Source of the DNA: Gemmatimonadota bacterium
GTDB taxonomy: Bacteria; Gemmatimonadota; Gemmatimonadetes; Gemmatimonadales; Gemmatimonadaceae
Direction of reading: 5' to 3'
Assembly: GCA_016714015.1 (NCBI GenBank)
Contig: JADJNZ010000006.1
Coordinates: 1 to 64,000 of the forward strand
DNA length: 64,000 nucleotides
A model generated the notes under the pieces. That model did not search any database and was not told the DNA's origin. It saw only the letters and a program-made list of their open reading frames with translations. Below, piece by piece: positions 13,292 to 23,517 of the stretch. Within the stretch, counting starts at the first letter, position 1. Each line of letters starts with the position of its first letter. Both the position numbers and the translations under genes were made by a program.

Positions 13292-14284
13292 TCACGCCCG
13301 GAGTCCGTGCACCTCGGCGTGGTCTCCCAGCGTCACCGACCCCGTGATCCCCTCCAGATGCGCCTGGTCCCCGATCATCGAGTCGGTCAGGACGCAGGAG
13401 ACCAGGACTGACCGGTCCCCGATGATCACGTCGCGCAGCGTGCAGTTGGTGACCGTGCTCCCCGCCCCGATCACCACGTTGGGACCGAGGATGCAGTCGG
13501 TGACGATCGCCCCGTCCTCGATGCGGACCGGGTCCACCACCTCGACGTTCTTGAGACCCCGATTGGGGATCGACGCCCGCCCCTTCTCGAGCATCGTGCG
13601 GTTGGTCTCGAGCAGCGTGTCGAGCTTCCCCGCGTCGTACCAGCCCTCGACATCGACCACGCGGATCTTCGCGCCCTTGTCGATCATGTACTGGAAGGCG
13701 TCGGTGAGGTAGAACTCGCCCTTGTTCGCCGGCTGCTTGAGCACGTGCGCGATGCCCTCGTACAGCAGCTGCCAGTTCTTGATGTAGTAGAGCCCGATGT
13801 TCGCCCGCTTGGAGATGGGCGTGCTCGGCTTCTCGACGATCTGCGTCATGTGGCCGTTGGCGTCGGTCACCACCACGCCGAAGCGCTGGTAGTCCTCCAC
13901 TTCCTTGGTCCAGATGATGCCGTCGTCCGTGGACGTCTCGACGATCGAGAGGTCGGCGTCGAAGATCGTGTCCACGAAGATGATGAGGACCGGCTGGTCC
14001 ACGTACGGGCGCGCGAGTTCCACCGCGCCGGCGGTGCCGTCCTGCACCTTCTGCTCGACGTAGACCCCCGGGATCGCGTACGTCGCGCGGGCGTGCTTCT
14101 CGACGGTCTCCTTCAGGTGCCCGGTGATGTAGACGACCTGCTCCACGCCCTTGAGGCGCGCGACGTCCTCCATCACGTAGTCCATCACCGGCTTGCCGGC
14201 CACCTTGAGCATCGGCTTGGGCACGGTGTGCGTGTGGGGGCGGAGGCGGGTGCCCTTCCCGGCCAGCGGGATGATCACTTTCAT
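13292..14284 (-). CDS. RmlA/GalU-like sugar nucleotidyltransferase with left-handed beta-helix tail
   Basis: This 330-residue protein transfers a nucleotidyl group from an NTP to a sugar phosphate. The N-terminal signature for NTP binding is complete (VIIPLAGKGTRLRPHT, then KPMLKVAGKPVMDYV), with the catalytic-site stretch around FVDTIFDAD and GWYDAGKLDTLLETN. Residues from about 245 onward show hexapeptide-repeat character (IVTDCILGPNVVIGAGS), the left-handed beta-helix found in glucose-1-phosphate thymidylyltransferase or UTP-sugar relatives. The ATG at 14284 overlaps the stop of the cupin gene as ATGA, so it is the third gene of a coupled operon. The exact sugar and nucleotide cannot be told from sequence alone. 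Supply of activated sugar for envelope polysaccharide is the likely role. Confidence 0.85.
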   Translation of the reverse strand: MKVIIPLAGKGTRLRPHTHTVPKPMLKVAGKPVMDYVMEDVARLKGVEQVVYITGHLKETVEKHARATYAIPGVYVEQKVQDGTAGAVELARPYVDQPVLIIFVDTIFDADLSIVETSTDDGIIWTKEVEDYQRFGVVVTDANGHMTQIVEKPSTPISKRANIGLYYIKNWQLLYEGIAHVLKQPANKGEFYLTDAFQYMIDKGAKIRVVDVEGWYDAGKLDTLLETNRTMLEKGRASIPNRGLKNVEVVDPVRIEDGAIVTDCILGPNVVIGAGSTVTNCTLRDVIIGDRSVLVSCVLTDSMIGDQAHLEGITGSVTLGDHAEVHGLRA

Positions 14285-14661
14285 GGATTGGAGGTCCCTT
14301 CGCGGCCGTAGCGGTCGGTGAGGCGCACCACGTCGTCGAGGTGCGGGGTGGAGGCTTCGAGGATGTCGCAGTCGGTCACCGCTTCCATCTGGTGGACGGT
14401 GCCCGGCGTGTTGCGGTAGCTCTGCCCCGCCTTGAAGGGGACCTCCACCAGCCGGTCGCCTTCCTTGATGCGGTAGATCATCTCGCCGCGGAGGAGGTGG
14501 ATCGTCTCGTCCTTCATGTTGTGGTACTGGAGCGAGAGCGCGTGCCCGGCCTTCACGTGGAGCACCTTGCCCACGTAGTCCTCGGTGATGGCCCAGATCG
14601 TCTCGTGGCCCCACGGCTTCTGCACGAATCGCACATCGAACCAGCCGGCCTTCGCGGTCAT
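14281..14661 (-). CDS. Single-domain cupin, mannose-6-phosphate isomerase type II-like
   Basis: This 126-residue protein is one cupin barrel. The phrases FVQKPWGHETIWAIT, VKAGHALSLQYHNMKDETIH and GQSYRNTPGTVHQMEA match the cupin half of bifunctional mannose-1-phosphate guanylyltransferase/phosphomannose isomerases, with the metal-binding histidines (H in LQYH, H in ETIH, H in TVHQ) visible. It begins at ATG 14661, one base after the Fe-S gene stop, with AAGGGG just upstream as ribosome binding site, and it overlaps the nucleotidyltransferase start. Together with that neighbour it forms a split version of the GMP-PMI arrangement, suggesting a sugar-nucleotide role. Confidence 0.75.
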   Translation of the reverse strand: MTAKAGWFDVRFVQKPWGHETIWAITEDYVGKVLHVKAGHALSLQYHNMKDETIHLLRGEMIYRIKEGDRLVEVPFKAGQSYRNTPGTVHQMEAVTDCDILEASTPHLDDVVRLTDRYGREGTSNP

Positions 14662-14662
14662 C

Positions 14663-15241
14663 TCAAGTCCCCTTGGGGGTGGCGGCGAGGCTCGACGGCG
14701 TCGTGACGCACGCCGCGATGCACTGCCCGCACCCGGTACAGGCCGCACCCACCACGGGGCGGCCACGCTCATCCAGCCTGAGTGCGTCCTCGCCCACCGG
14801 GCAGACCCGCACGCAGATCCCGCATTCCACGTCGCGCCAGGTGATGCAGCGCCCCTGGTCGACCATCACCTCCGCCATCCGCACGTCGCGCCAGCCCCAC
14901 GGCGGCACCTCCAGCGCCGGCGTCGGGCAGGCCGTCGCGCAGGGCATCCCCTCGCACATGATGCAGGCCGTCGCGGCCACGTCGAGCACCGGCGTCCCCG
15001 TCGCGAGCCCCGCCGACGGCGGGAGCATCGTGATCGCGTGCACCGGGCACGCGGTCGCGCACTCCCCGCACCGCGTGCACGCCGCCACGAACGCCGGCTC
15101 CGGCAACGCCCCCGGCGGACGGACATGCACGCCCGGCGCCACGCGGTCGCTCAGCGCGTCCACCGCTTCGCGGAGCGCGCGCTGCAGTCCCTGCGTGAAG
15201 AACCCCCGCCGGTCGAGCCGGTCGCCGTCGTCAGGCGCCAT
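14663..15241 (-). CDS. Ferredoxin-type protein, NapF/NapG/MauM-like, four Fe-S clusters
   Basis: This 192-residue protein starts MAPDDGDRLDRRGFFTQ. The RRGFF is a twin-arginine-like motif, although the hydrophobic stretch after it is weak. Four cysteine clusters follow in order: CTRCGECATACP, CIMCEGMPCATACP, CGICVRVCP and CTGCGQCIAAC, each suited to a [4Fe-4S] centre. This is the layout of NapF/NapG/MauM electron-transfer proteins. No nitrate reductase or methylamine dehydrogenase gene is visible, so the partner is unknown. The start at 15241 is preferred because residues further upstream are unlike the family. It is the first gene of the operon with the cupin and nucleotidyltransferase, an association without an obvious metabolic reason. 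Confidence 0.8.
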   Translation of the reverse strand: MAPDDGDRLDRRGFFTQGLQRALREAVDALSDRVAPGVHVRPPGALPEPAFVAACTRCGECATACPVHAITMLPPSAGLATGTPVLDVAATACIMCEGMPCATACPTPALEVPPWGWRDVRMAEVMVDQGRCITWRDVECGICVRVCPVGEDALRLDERGRPVVGAACTGCGQCIAACVTTPSSLAATPKGT

Positions 15242-15467
15242 CGCGGATAATTGACGAGTGAAGGGGTGAAAAGGACAAAGGGGGCTTGGACGGCCGACGA
15301 CTGGGATCGGACGTTCCGCGCCGTTCGCGGGCGGCCCGTCCACCTTCGCCTGGGTCTTTCGGAGCAGCAGGTCGACGGCAAGCTTTCGGCAGCGGCAGGC
15401 CGGTGGACAAGGGACCGACGGGGCTGGGCCTTGGGGCTAGAGGGTCTTGCATGCTGAATAGGGGCGG

Positions 15468-16905
<1,438 letters not shown>

Positions 16906-16912
16906 CGTCCCC

Positions 16913-17446
16913 TTCACGCAGGAGGACCCGATCGGCTTGGCTGGCGGGCTCAATCTCTATGGCTACGCGGGCGGGGATCCCGTCAACTGGAGCGATCCCT
17001 TCGGGCTTTCCCCCGACACGCTCACCACGTACGAGCGAGAGCATCTGGGCGACTTTTGTAACCAGATTGATTGCTCCAAGGTGCAAGTGCATCGAGGGAA
17101 CGACGACAAGGCCATGAATCAGCTACGGAGGGATATCCTCGGAATCAGCAGCGGGAGGTCCTTCACGTTTGGCCACCACATCTTCTTGGGCGATGGCAAT
17201 GTCGGCGACTTCGCGGTGCTCGCTCACGAGGTGCAACACATAGTTCAGTACGACAAGTGGGGAGCCGCTGAGTACCTCAGGCGAGGGGCGCGAGAACGGA
17301 TTGCCGAGATGCGAGGTCAGAATCCGTACTCGTACTCATTCAACGGCCGTAGGCGTGAACAGTATGGGATGGAGCAACAGGGCCAGATTGTCGAAGACTG
17401 CTTGAGAGGCAATACCGCCGCGTGTTGGGTTGCCCGGATACCATAA
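16913..17446 (+). CDS. RHS tip with C-terminal zinc-metallopeptidase-like domain, 5' truncated (module M0)
   Basis: The readable part begins at FTQEDPIGLAGGLNLYG, the conserved end of the RHS core, and continues through DPVNWSDPFGLSPD into a variable domain of about 140 residues. That domain contains AVLAHEVQHIVQYD, an HExxH zinc-binding motif followed by a glutamate-rich helix (RRGARERIAEMRGQ), as in DUF4157-like metallopeptidase toxin ends. The RHS core that should precede it is lost in the G/C block, so no start codon can be assigned. Unlike the other RHS modules it is on the plus strand, facing the array. The next gene is a lipoprotein, the probable immunity partner. Confidence 0.7.
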   Translation, partial: FTQEDPIGLAGGLNLYGYAGGDPVNWSDPFGLSPDTLTTYEREHLGDFCNQIDCSKVQVHRGNDDKAMNQLRRDILGISSGRSFTFGHHIFLGDGNVGDFAVLAHEVQHIVQYDKWGAAEYLRRGARERIAEMRGQNPYSYSFNGRRREQYGMEQQGQIVEDCLRGNTAACWVARIP

Positions 17447-17472
17447 GTTCACGCAGTCACGAGGAGCTGACT

Positions 17473-17883
17473 ATGACGAGACATCTGCGCACGATTCTAC
17501 TGCCTGTGTTGGCGCTGCTTCTTGCGGCCTGCCCGCAGAAGACCTCCGTGTGGGTGCGGAGCGGATCAACCGCAGGGGAGCTAGTATTCGATTTCGGCGC
17601 GGCGAAGGGTGAGAAGGAGCTCGTAGATGTTGGAGTCGTGCGAGTGGAGCGATGCGCGTCATCGAGCCCGGCATCCGCCGCGCACTGGGTCGTGTGGCCG
17701 ACGTCCGGAACTGTGCCGATGAGTGAGATCCGCTACGGCGTGGTGCCGCAGGGTTTTGCCACGAAGGGACCCGCTCAATCCTTGACCACGGGTTGCTACT
17801 CTGTGGTCATTTCCGGGACGGGAAGGACCACATTCACGGTCGATTCACTCGGGATCATCCAAGAACCTGGGGTGTCACCGTAG
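17473..17883 (+). CDS. Predicted lipoprotein, candidate immunity protein for M0
   Basis: This 136-residue protein starts MTRHLRTILLPVLALLLAAC with a clear lipobox (LLAAC), so it should be lipidated and periplasm-facing. A GAGGAG Shine-Dalgarno sits six bases before ATG 17473. The remainder is a small beta-rich domain with a possible cysteine pair (VERCASS, TTGCYSV). It has no family I recognise. Its position 26 bp after a predicted exported metallopeptidase RHS end is the basis for calling it immunity. Confidence 0.6.
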   Translation: MTRHLRTILLPVLALLLAACPQKTSVWVRSGSTAGELVFDFGAAKGEKELVDVGVVRVERCASSSPASAAHWVVWPTSGTVPMSEIRYGVVPQGFATKGPAQSLTTGCYSVVISGTGRTTFTVDSLGIIQEPGVSP

Positions 17884-18112
17884 TATCTAGCTGGCATTGT
17901 GTGGCGCGTGGCATCGATTGATGGATGCTGAATCGCCCCGGGATCGTCGGAGGCCCCATACTCTGTGCGGTTGGAGCCACGTCCCGATCCCGCGTCGTGC
18001 CAACCGGACCGTGAGCGCACGATTGATCCTGGCGGTCGCGTCAGTCGGCTTGCGAGCCCCAAGGCTCACCTCCTTCGCGCAACCCTGACCCGATCGCGCG
18101 TGTCCACTGGGC

Positions 18113-19911
18113 ATGGACGCCGCGGCCGAGTCGGGACCCGTCATCCGCCTGCTCGCGCACTATCATTCGCGCCTGCTGGCCAACCCAACGCTGTGCGCGC
18201 AGTTGGAGCGCCACGGGCTCGCGACACGAGCGACGATCATCGAGCACCTGCTCGGGTTCGTCGACCGTACCGTCCAGCGGGCGCTGCTGCCTCGGTCGCC
18301 ACGCGATGCGGCGGTCATGCGCACGGCGTGGATCGCGGAGGGCTTCCTGTTGCCCAATGGGCGCGAACGCCTCCGTGGTTGCCTCGTGGTGCCGTTGCCT
18401 GGTACGTCAACCGCGATCGGTGCCCGCTCAGGATCCCGCACCGGGCACCCGATCTGGGAACTCGTCGCGCCCTCGGGCGCCCCGGACGCTCTGCTCTTCA
18501 CCCCGCCAGCGGCGGCTCACGCCCGTGAGCTGGTCTGCACGCTCGACCCGATCGATGCGTTGATGCTGTGCGGCCATGGCGCCGATTGGGTGGCGTCGTG
18601 CGCGAGGGTGCCGGACGCGCACGGGCGCGCGCGTCTCATCGACCATCTCCTCACCGTGTCATCCGGCCCCCTCCGAGTCATCGCGGCCGGAACGCGGGAC
18701 GGCCGTGCGTTGGTAGTCGAACTGCTGGCGGCGGCGTCGCGGGACCGACCGATCCGGATCATCTACCTACCGGCGGGCTGCTCCGTTCGGGACCTGCGGC
18801 GGCTCCACGGCGAACCGGCGATCGAGGCGCTGCTCAGCGATCGACGCCGGCCGACGCCGGCAACAGCGGTCCGGTCGCCCTCGGGGCGCTCGCGTGTCGT
18901 TCGACCCGTCGCGCCGTGGGCCGGCCGCACGGGCAGTCTGGTCAGCGCGCTCGACGCCCATCTTGCGCACCTCGAGGCTGCGGGCCGCCCGTCCGACGCG
19001 ATCCGTCAGCACATGCGAGCGCTCGACCTCCTCCGAATGGTTTGCCTCGCGCAGGAGGTCGACTCCATCGGTGCGCTGACCGTGGAGACGCTCGAAGCCT
19101 TCCAGCGCTCCCTGCTGTCGCGCGAGACGAGCACGCCGGTTTCGAGGATCTTCGGTGCTCCTGGGCCTCCCCGATCCCGCAACGCGATTATCCGCGTGCT
19201 TTCGGCGGCACGCCAGTTCCTCGCCTGGGCGTTCCGGGCGGGACTCGTCACGCGCGACCTGCGCGAAGGACTCCCTCCCGCTCCGCCGCACGGCCGTCAC
19301 TCCACCGCAGGTCCTCTCCGGCCGACGAGGTCGAGGCGATCCTCGACGCGACGCGCGTGCGGACCACCGCCGGCCTGCGCGATCGCGCGATGCTCGAGGT
19401 CCTGTACTCCACCGGCATCCGCCGTGTCGAGCTCGTCGGGCTCGATCTGCACGACCTCGACGAGTCGCGCGGCGTGCTCCGCGTGCGCCGCGTGCGCCGC
19501 GGCAAGGGTGGGACCAAACGGCTCGTCCCGCTGGGTCGCCGCGCACAGTACTGGGTGGCCCGCTACGTGGAGACGGTGCGCATCCGCCACGCGGAGTCGG
19601 CACACGAGCCCGCGCTCTTTCTCACGGGACGTGGGCGGCGGATCACCCCGAAGATGGTGACGGGCCGGATGCGCCAGTGTCTTCGCACCGCGGGCATCGG
19701 CAAGGCGGGGAGCTGTCACATCTTCCGGCACTCGATGGCGACACTCATGCACGACGCCGGCGCGGACATCCGGGACCTGCAGGCGCTGCTCGGCCACGCG
19801 CTCCTCACGAGCACGCAGCTCTACACGCGCGTGTCGATGCAGCGGCTGATGGAGGTGCATGCCCGCACGCATCCTGCCGAGTGCGGCGCCGCGTCGATCG
19901 AACCCGAGTGA
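18113..19911 (+). pseudogene. Primase/Toprim-like domain fused to tyrosine recombinase, frameshifted
   Basis: Frame one (18113 to about 19270) begins with a region resembling a DnaG/Toprim primase-like protein: HYHSRLLANPTLCAQLERHG, then RLRGCLVVPLPG and ELVCTLDPIDALMLCGHG. The usual acidic residue of the CESLIDAL-type motif is replaced, so it may be inactive. From about residue 280 a SAM-like core-binding domain follows. The catalytic domain continues after two frame changes (about 19270 and 19317, the second an extra G in tccggccgac) and has the tyrosine-recombinase residues: R in TGIRRVEL, K in RGKGGTKRL, HxxR in CHIFRHS, H in LLGHALL and Y in QLYTRV. The IntI-specific insertion is not visible, so it is XerC/D-like rather than an integron integrase. 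It lies beside the attC array but may not serve it. Pseudogene or sequencing error cannot be separated. Confidence 0.65.
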
Positions 19912-20252
19912 TCGGCCGGGAGTGGCGCGGACGACCTGACCAGGGTGCGGGGTGCGGTGCGCCGGCTCACGGGCCGTCTTCGGTGACCCGGGTCGTCGCG
20001 GCAAGCACGGTGGGGAAATCCCGTACGCTAGAGCCGGACGGCATGGGCAACACTCGTGTTCGGCCACATGTGTGACATGGGGCGTGTCACCCTCTGACCC
20101 CGTTCGAGTTCGCCCAGACCTTCGCCCGGCCCAGTTGTCAGCCTTGAACTGGAGCAGCGGCGGGGTGACCGTCACCCATGTTGCCGGACGCTTCCATTAC
20201 CTATGCTCCCGACTGCACACTGGTACCGCGGCGAGCGGCGCGAGAAGGATCA
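19912..20252. other. Intergenic stretch between recombinase and RHS array
   Basis: I see no gene, RNA or clear attC site here. It separates the rightward recombinase from the 3' end of the first leftward immunity gene and so contains the left boundary of the module array. A T-rich or hairpin terminator is not obvious. Confidence 0.4.
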
Positions 20253-20624
20253 CTAGAGTGGGCGCACCGCAGAGTACTTGGTCTCAAACGAGGTTGCGGA
20301 CCCAGTACTGTCAAACCGCACCGTGACCACGATACGCCACGAATACGGGCCGAGCCGTCGCGCGTTGCCGATGCTGCCGAACAGTGTTCGCGTCGCCGGG
20401 TCGTACTCGCCCACCACCATCCGCGAGTCCGCGAAAGGCGGCAATGATGCGAGTCGAGTCGCCACGTCTCCGGGGCCAAGCCCCACGATTCCCGCCGCGG
20501 CGAGCCGAGACCGTACGTCGGTCTCCGTGACGCGATTGCTGTAGACATAGCGAGGAACGACTACGCCTAGAATCAACAGCGCGAGCACGGCGCCGATCAG
20601 GATCCTTCTCGTGGCAGAGCGCAT
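20253..20624 (-). CDS. Membrane-anchored small protein, candidate immunity of M1
   Basis: This 123-residue protein has one N-terminal transmembrane segment (RRILIGAVLALLILGVVV) and a small globular remainder, so it is probably inserted with the C-terminus outside the cytoplasm. I chose ATG 20624 because a GGGAGA ribosome binding site lies seven bases upstream. An ATG at 20645 is also in frame. It follows the M1 RHS tip within 18 bp. No family is recognised, and immunity function rests only on position and topology. Confidence 0.55.
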   Translation of the reverse strand: MRSATRRILIGAVLALLILGVVVPRYVYSNRVTETDVRSRLAAAGIVGLGPGDVATRLASLPPFADSRMVVGEYDPATRTLFGSIGNARRLGPYSWRIVVTVRFDSTGSATSFETKYSAVRPL

Positions 20625-20641
20625 CCGAATGTCTCCCATGT

Positions 20642-21237
20642 TCACCAGATCGGCAGGACGGACCCCGCGCCCGGTGCGCGCCGCCCTCCCGGCTGCAAGA
20701 AGCCGAGGCCTGCCCGCAGAAGCAGCGTGTTCACCACAGAGTTGCTGTTGCGATTCAATCCATAGCCAATCTGCGCTTCATTGATTCTGCTGACCGACGA
20801 TGCGAAGGAGCGCTCATACTTGGCGCAACTCTCGTCGTTGTCCACCAGAGGCGCGTCGTAACCGAGGGCCCCTGTGAGTCGTTCCCCGGATCATTTGGCG
20901 ATTGTGATTCAGCCTGAATCGGACCTGCCACCGACTGGCCGTTCTGACTGACGTTCTTTGTCTCGGCGCTCGTCGCATCCGCATTCGACAGATATCCGTC
21001 AGCGCTGTTCTTGCTCGACGCCGATGAGCTCGCTCCCGTCGGCCCGCCTCGGAAGAATACGCGTGAATTGTCGGGTCGCGTTACCTCGATGAACGCGTGG
21101 CGCGTTCCCATTCCGACCGGCGTTGCGGTCCAGCCAACTCGCACCTTACATAGCCCAAACGGATCCCCAAAGTTGATCGGATCCCCGCCCGCGTAGCCAT
21201 ACAGATTGAGCCCACCCGCCAGCCCGATCGGGTCCAT
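20642..21237 (-). pseudogene. RHS tip, permuted NlpC/P60-like C-terminal domain, frameshifted (M1)
   Basis: It starts at the ATG inside STQMDPIGLAGG and runs through DPFGLCKVRVGWTATPVG. The variable domain has TRHAFIEVTRPDNSRVFFRG and later, after a frame change, LVDNDESCAKYE and GLNRNSNSVVNTLLLRAG. A histidine in an FI/V-type strand, a later cysteine and an NSNS motif before a helix are typical of permuted papain-like (NlpC/P60, LRAT-related) hydrolase domains. This assignment is tentative. The frame breaks in a ggggccc run near 20870. Restoring one base joins the two parts and ends at 20642, so a consensus error is as likely as a dead gene. Confidence 0.55.
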
Positions 21238-21261
21238 CTGCGTGGACTGACCCAATCTCAC

Positions 21262-21326
21262 AACCAATCGCGGTTGACGACGCCGGCCGCCCCGGCGGGC
21301 GGCGGCGGCTCGCCGCGACGTTAGGC
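21262..21326 (+). repeat. attC-like site 1
   Basis: R' is canonical GTTAGGC (21320-21326), and the stem core has GTTGACGACGCCGG and a GC-rich hairpin. The R'' side (AACCAAT) is poorly matched, making this the weakest member of the set. The TAA stop of the neighbouring DUF4431 lipoprotein lies inside R'. Confidence 0.5.
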
Positions 21327-21878
21327 GATTGGTCCCGCGCGACCTCGGCCACCTTGGATGCTATCCACACGAATAAGTACTGGCGTGTGGTGCCAGCCGA
21401 AGACGGCTGCGAACGGGCGTCCAAAAACGGTCACCTCCTCGCCCACAACCTCCGAGAGCAACCGCGGATTCCACGCGAGTTGCACCTTTCGAAGAGTTTG
21501 GACTTCCGAGGCAGCATTGCGATAGGGTCCCTCGACGCAGAATCGGATGGCGGTCCGCAGTGTGAGCACGACCACAGTGTCTGGAGAGTCGAGAGATGGC
21601 GTCTCTCCATACCCCGGAGGACCCGGAAATACTTCTTGTCTCGCGACTCCTCGAATCGAGGTGCGCACGGTATCCGGGGGGCCACAGCCCCGAGCGGTCT
21701 TCACTGTGTCGGTCGAGTTCGCGGGAGGACTCGACAGCGGAGTGTTATGCACCTGCGTCTCACCCTCCAACTGCACTTCATTCGACCGCGCATCGCGAGA
21801 TGCTTGATCGCACGCGCCGAGCTGTGTCGCCGCGAGGAAAGCGCCGGCAACCGCCACATCACGCAGTCGAATAGACAT
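21321..21878 (-). CDS. DUF4431-like lipoprotein, candidate immunity of M2
   Basis: This 185-residue protein starts MSIRLRDVAVAGAFLAATQ and has a lipobox ending LGAC, so a periplasmic lipoprotein is expected. The C-terminal half matches the DUF4431 pattern: FCVEGPYRNAASEV, then SEVVGEEVTVFGRPF and GWHHTPVLIRV. It begins eight bases after the M2 RHS stop. Its own TAA stop is the TTA inside the attC-1 R' box, showing that the cassette boundary and the gene end coincide. A lipoprotein opposite a predicted peptidoglycan-degrading toxin end makes periplasmic immunity plausible. Confidence 0.7.
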   Translation of the reverse strand: MSIRLRDVAVAGAFLAATQLGACDQASRDARSNEVQLEGETQVHNTPLSSPPANSTDTVKTARGCGPPDTVRTSIRGVARQEVFPGPPGYGETPSLDSPDTVVVLTLRTAIRFCVEGPYRNAASEVQTLRKVQLAWNPRLLSEVVGEEVTVFGRPFAAVFGWHHTPVLIRVDSIQGGRGRAGPIA

Positions 21879-21885
21879 AAGCACC

Positions 21886-22428
21886 CTAGTCGGGGACGAT
21901 GTAGACGGTTCCAGCCCTCCAGCCTTCATGCCGCTGCATCGCCCGAATCAGCGCGGACATGGTAGTCTCGGTGAGTGTCGACAGCACGGTGTTCGCTGGG
22001 AGACCGGTCGCGTCGGTGAGAACGCGAAGGTATGCTGCCTCGTCATTCCCGTCCGACGCTGGCGCGTACCGATGCACCATTTGCTGGAGCGTAAGGGGCT
22101 GGTAGTCCGGTCCCATCAAGTTGCGCCAGTGCGCTTCGTTCCCTTCTGCGACTGTGTTGAAGACGGCGAATCCACCGACGCGACCGACGGCGAGCCTTGA
22201 CGCTCGCTGGTTTCCAGGATTGTTGTGCCGCCAAGCGGCGCTTCCCCCCCTCCGTACCTCCGCGGATCCGTCGGCGCAGTAGATGGTGGTTTCGCGCCTG
22301 CCCGTTCCCCGCGCAGAATCTGCCTGAACACCTTCGGGACAGAGGCCAAAGGGATCTGAGACATTCACCGGATCTCCACCGGCGAAGCCGTAGAGATTCA
22401 GTCCCCCCGCCAGCCCGATCGGGTCCAT
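21886..22428 (-). CDS. RHS tip with NNPGN peptidoglycan-hydrolase-like end (M2)
   Basis: The ATG of STQMDPIGLAGG at 22428 is the only convincing start, although the frame is open further upstream through attC-2. After the core end (GGDPVNVSDPFGLCPEG) the C-terminal domain reads AAWRHNNPGNQRAS, GGFAVFNTVAEGNEAHWRNL, LTLQQMVHRYAPASDGNDEA and ends LIRAMQRHEGW. This NNPGN ... RYAP ... RHEG pattern is seen in phage structural lysozyme-like and muralytic proteins. Action on peptidoglycan is therefore likely, and exact bond specificity is unknown. It is followed by the DUF4431 lipoprotein. Confidence 0.7.
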   Translation of the reverse strand: MDPIGLAGGLNLYGFAGGDPVNVSDPFGLCPEGVQADSARGTGRRETTIYCADGSAEVRRGGSAAWRHNNPGNQRASRLAVGRVGGFAVFNTVAEGNEAHWRNLMGPDYQPLTLQQMVHRYAPASDGNDEAAYLRVLTDATGLPANTVLSTLTETTMSALIRAMQRHEGWRAGTVYIVPD

Positions 22429-22452
22429 CTGCGTGGATTGACCCGCGCTGGA

Positions 22453-22518
22453 TTCTAGCCGCGGTTGAAGCCGACGGCGGTCACGGTGGGGCGACCGCGG
22501 CTTCAAGCATCGTTAGGT
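22453..22518 (+). repeat. attC-like site 2
   Basis: R'' TTCTAGC, spacer CGCG, L'' GTTGAAGCCG, a hairpin around CGGTCACGGTGGGGCGACCG, the L' side CGGCTTCAAGC, and R' GTTAGGT (22512-22518). It fits the attC fold with one mismatch in the R'' core. It lies between M2 and M3. Confidence 0.7.
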
Positions 22519-22558
22519 TGCCCAGGATAGCTTGTTCGCGCACGCTACATGGGTGCAA

Positions 22559-22963
22559 TCAATCTCGGCGCACGACTCGGAAATCATCGTCTCCGTTTCC
22601 TAGAACACCGTCGGCACCTAGAGAGAGCAAGAGCAACTCCTTCCCGTTCTTCGATCGTGACACGACTATCGGCCTGCCCCACCCGTCTTTCGCCCAGCTT
22701 GCGTTGGCAGGAACAGGCCCCAGCGTCGACTGAAGGATCTGCTCCATCGAGCTCGGCAACACTGACGTTGACTCCGCGATGGCTGTTGATGCACGGGTCA
22801 GAAGGAACAATCCGAGAGATGTCAGCGAATCCGGACCTACAAGTGCGACCGCGGTGCCGAGATCGGTAACGGGCGCTGTCCTCATCTGAGGCGCTCTTGA
22901 CGACGAACATCCGAGCGAGAATCCAGCGGCGGCGAGTACCGCAACACTACTTCGACATCTCAT
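22559..22963 (-). CDS. Lipoprotein with pseudopilin-G-like C-terminus, candidate immunity of M3
   Basis: This 134-residue protein begins MRCRSSVAVLAAAGFSLGC with a lipobox (LGC). The C-terminal part DGWGRPIVVSRSKNGKE followed by LLSLGADGVLGNGDDD resembles the calcium-binding end of type II secretion GspG pseudopilins. Here it lacks the pilin helix and is attached to a lipid anchor. Start ATG 22963 overlaps the M3 RHS stop (ATGA). The same lipoprotein type accompanies the metallopeptidase tips M5/M10 and M6, so it probably blocks that peptidase class in the periplasm. Immunity is inferred. Confidence 0.65.
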   Translation of the reverse strand: MRCRSSVAVLAAAGFSLGCSSSRAPQMRTAPVTDLGTAVALVGPDSLTSLGLFLLTRASTAIAESTSVLPSSMEQILQSTLGPVPANASWAKDGWGRPIVVSRSKNGKELLLLSLGADGVLGNGDDDFRVVRRD

Positions 22964-23493
22964 GGCATCCTCGGTGGTGCGGAGCAGGTGTAGTGAGTCT
23001 GACCGATGAGTGCGGCGCCGGCTTCGTGCACAGTCCGGCTCGCCGCACTCTTCTCGTACGATGCCGTCGCCTGCGCCGGCGTCATGCCCTTGAACAGCTC
23101 AACGTGCCCCAATTCGTGGCTCAGCACGAAACCCAGACGAGGACTGAAGAAGAAGTTCCCGGATGCATGCCCACGGTTCACGAAGATCTGGTCGGGGGCA
23201 GAACGATAGGGCACCCCAGCTTCTGTCCTGCGGCCCAATTCCGAAGCACCGAGGTCGAAAGCGCGAACGTCTCCCGCGTAAAGCATGCTCTGGAGTCTGC
23301 TAGCGAACTCCGTCGACAGACAACTGTACGTCGCCTCAACCGCGTCCCATTCGTCGTCTTTGAGCCCGCCGGGGCACTCGCCACCCTTCTTGAGCGAGTC
23401 GGGACACAGACCGAAAGGGTCGCCGAAGTTGATCGGATCCCCGCCCGCATACCCGTAGAGATTCAGCCCCCCCGAGAGCCCAATCGGGTCCAT
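22960..23493 (-). CDS. RHS tip with HExGH metallopeptidase end (M3)
   Basis: The 177-residue ORF starts at MDPIGLSGGLNLYG and has a C-terminal domain with CPGGLKDDEWDAVEATYSC, a middle region, IFVNRGHASGNFFFSPRLG and VLSHELGHVELFKGMTPAQA. SHELGHVE is a zinc HExxH motif with a third potential ligand further on (HEAGAAL). The domain is a clear homologue of those in M5 and M10. Upstream, SGRFTQ shows the normal core-tip junction, but the core is absent and attC-3 follows. The gene overlaps the following lipoprotein by four bases, indicating translational coupling. Confidence 0.7.
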   Translation of the reverse strand: MDPIGLSGGLNLYGYAGGDPINFGDPFGLCPDSLKKGGECPGGLKDDEWDAVEATYSCLSTEFASRLQSMLYAGDVRAFDLGASELGRRTEAGVPYRSAPDQIFVNRGHASGNFFFSPRLGFVLSHELGHVELFKGMTPAQATASYEKSAASRTVHEAGAALIGQTHYTCSAPPRMP

Positions 23494-23517
23494 CTGCGTG
23501 AACCGCCCCGAGCCCGA

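Noticed and set aside
18113..19911. Recombinase considered as an integron integrase (IntI)
   Set aside because: The catalytic motifs are present but the IntI-specific extra segment before the HxxR motif is not seen, and orientation relative to the attC array is not that of intI.
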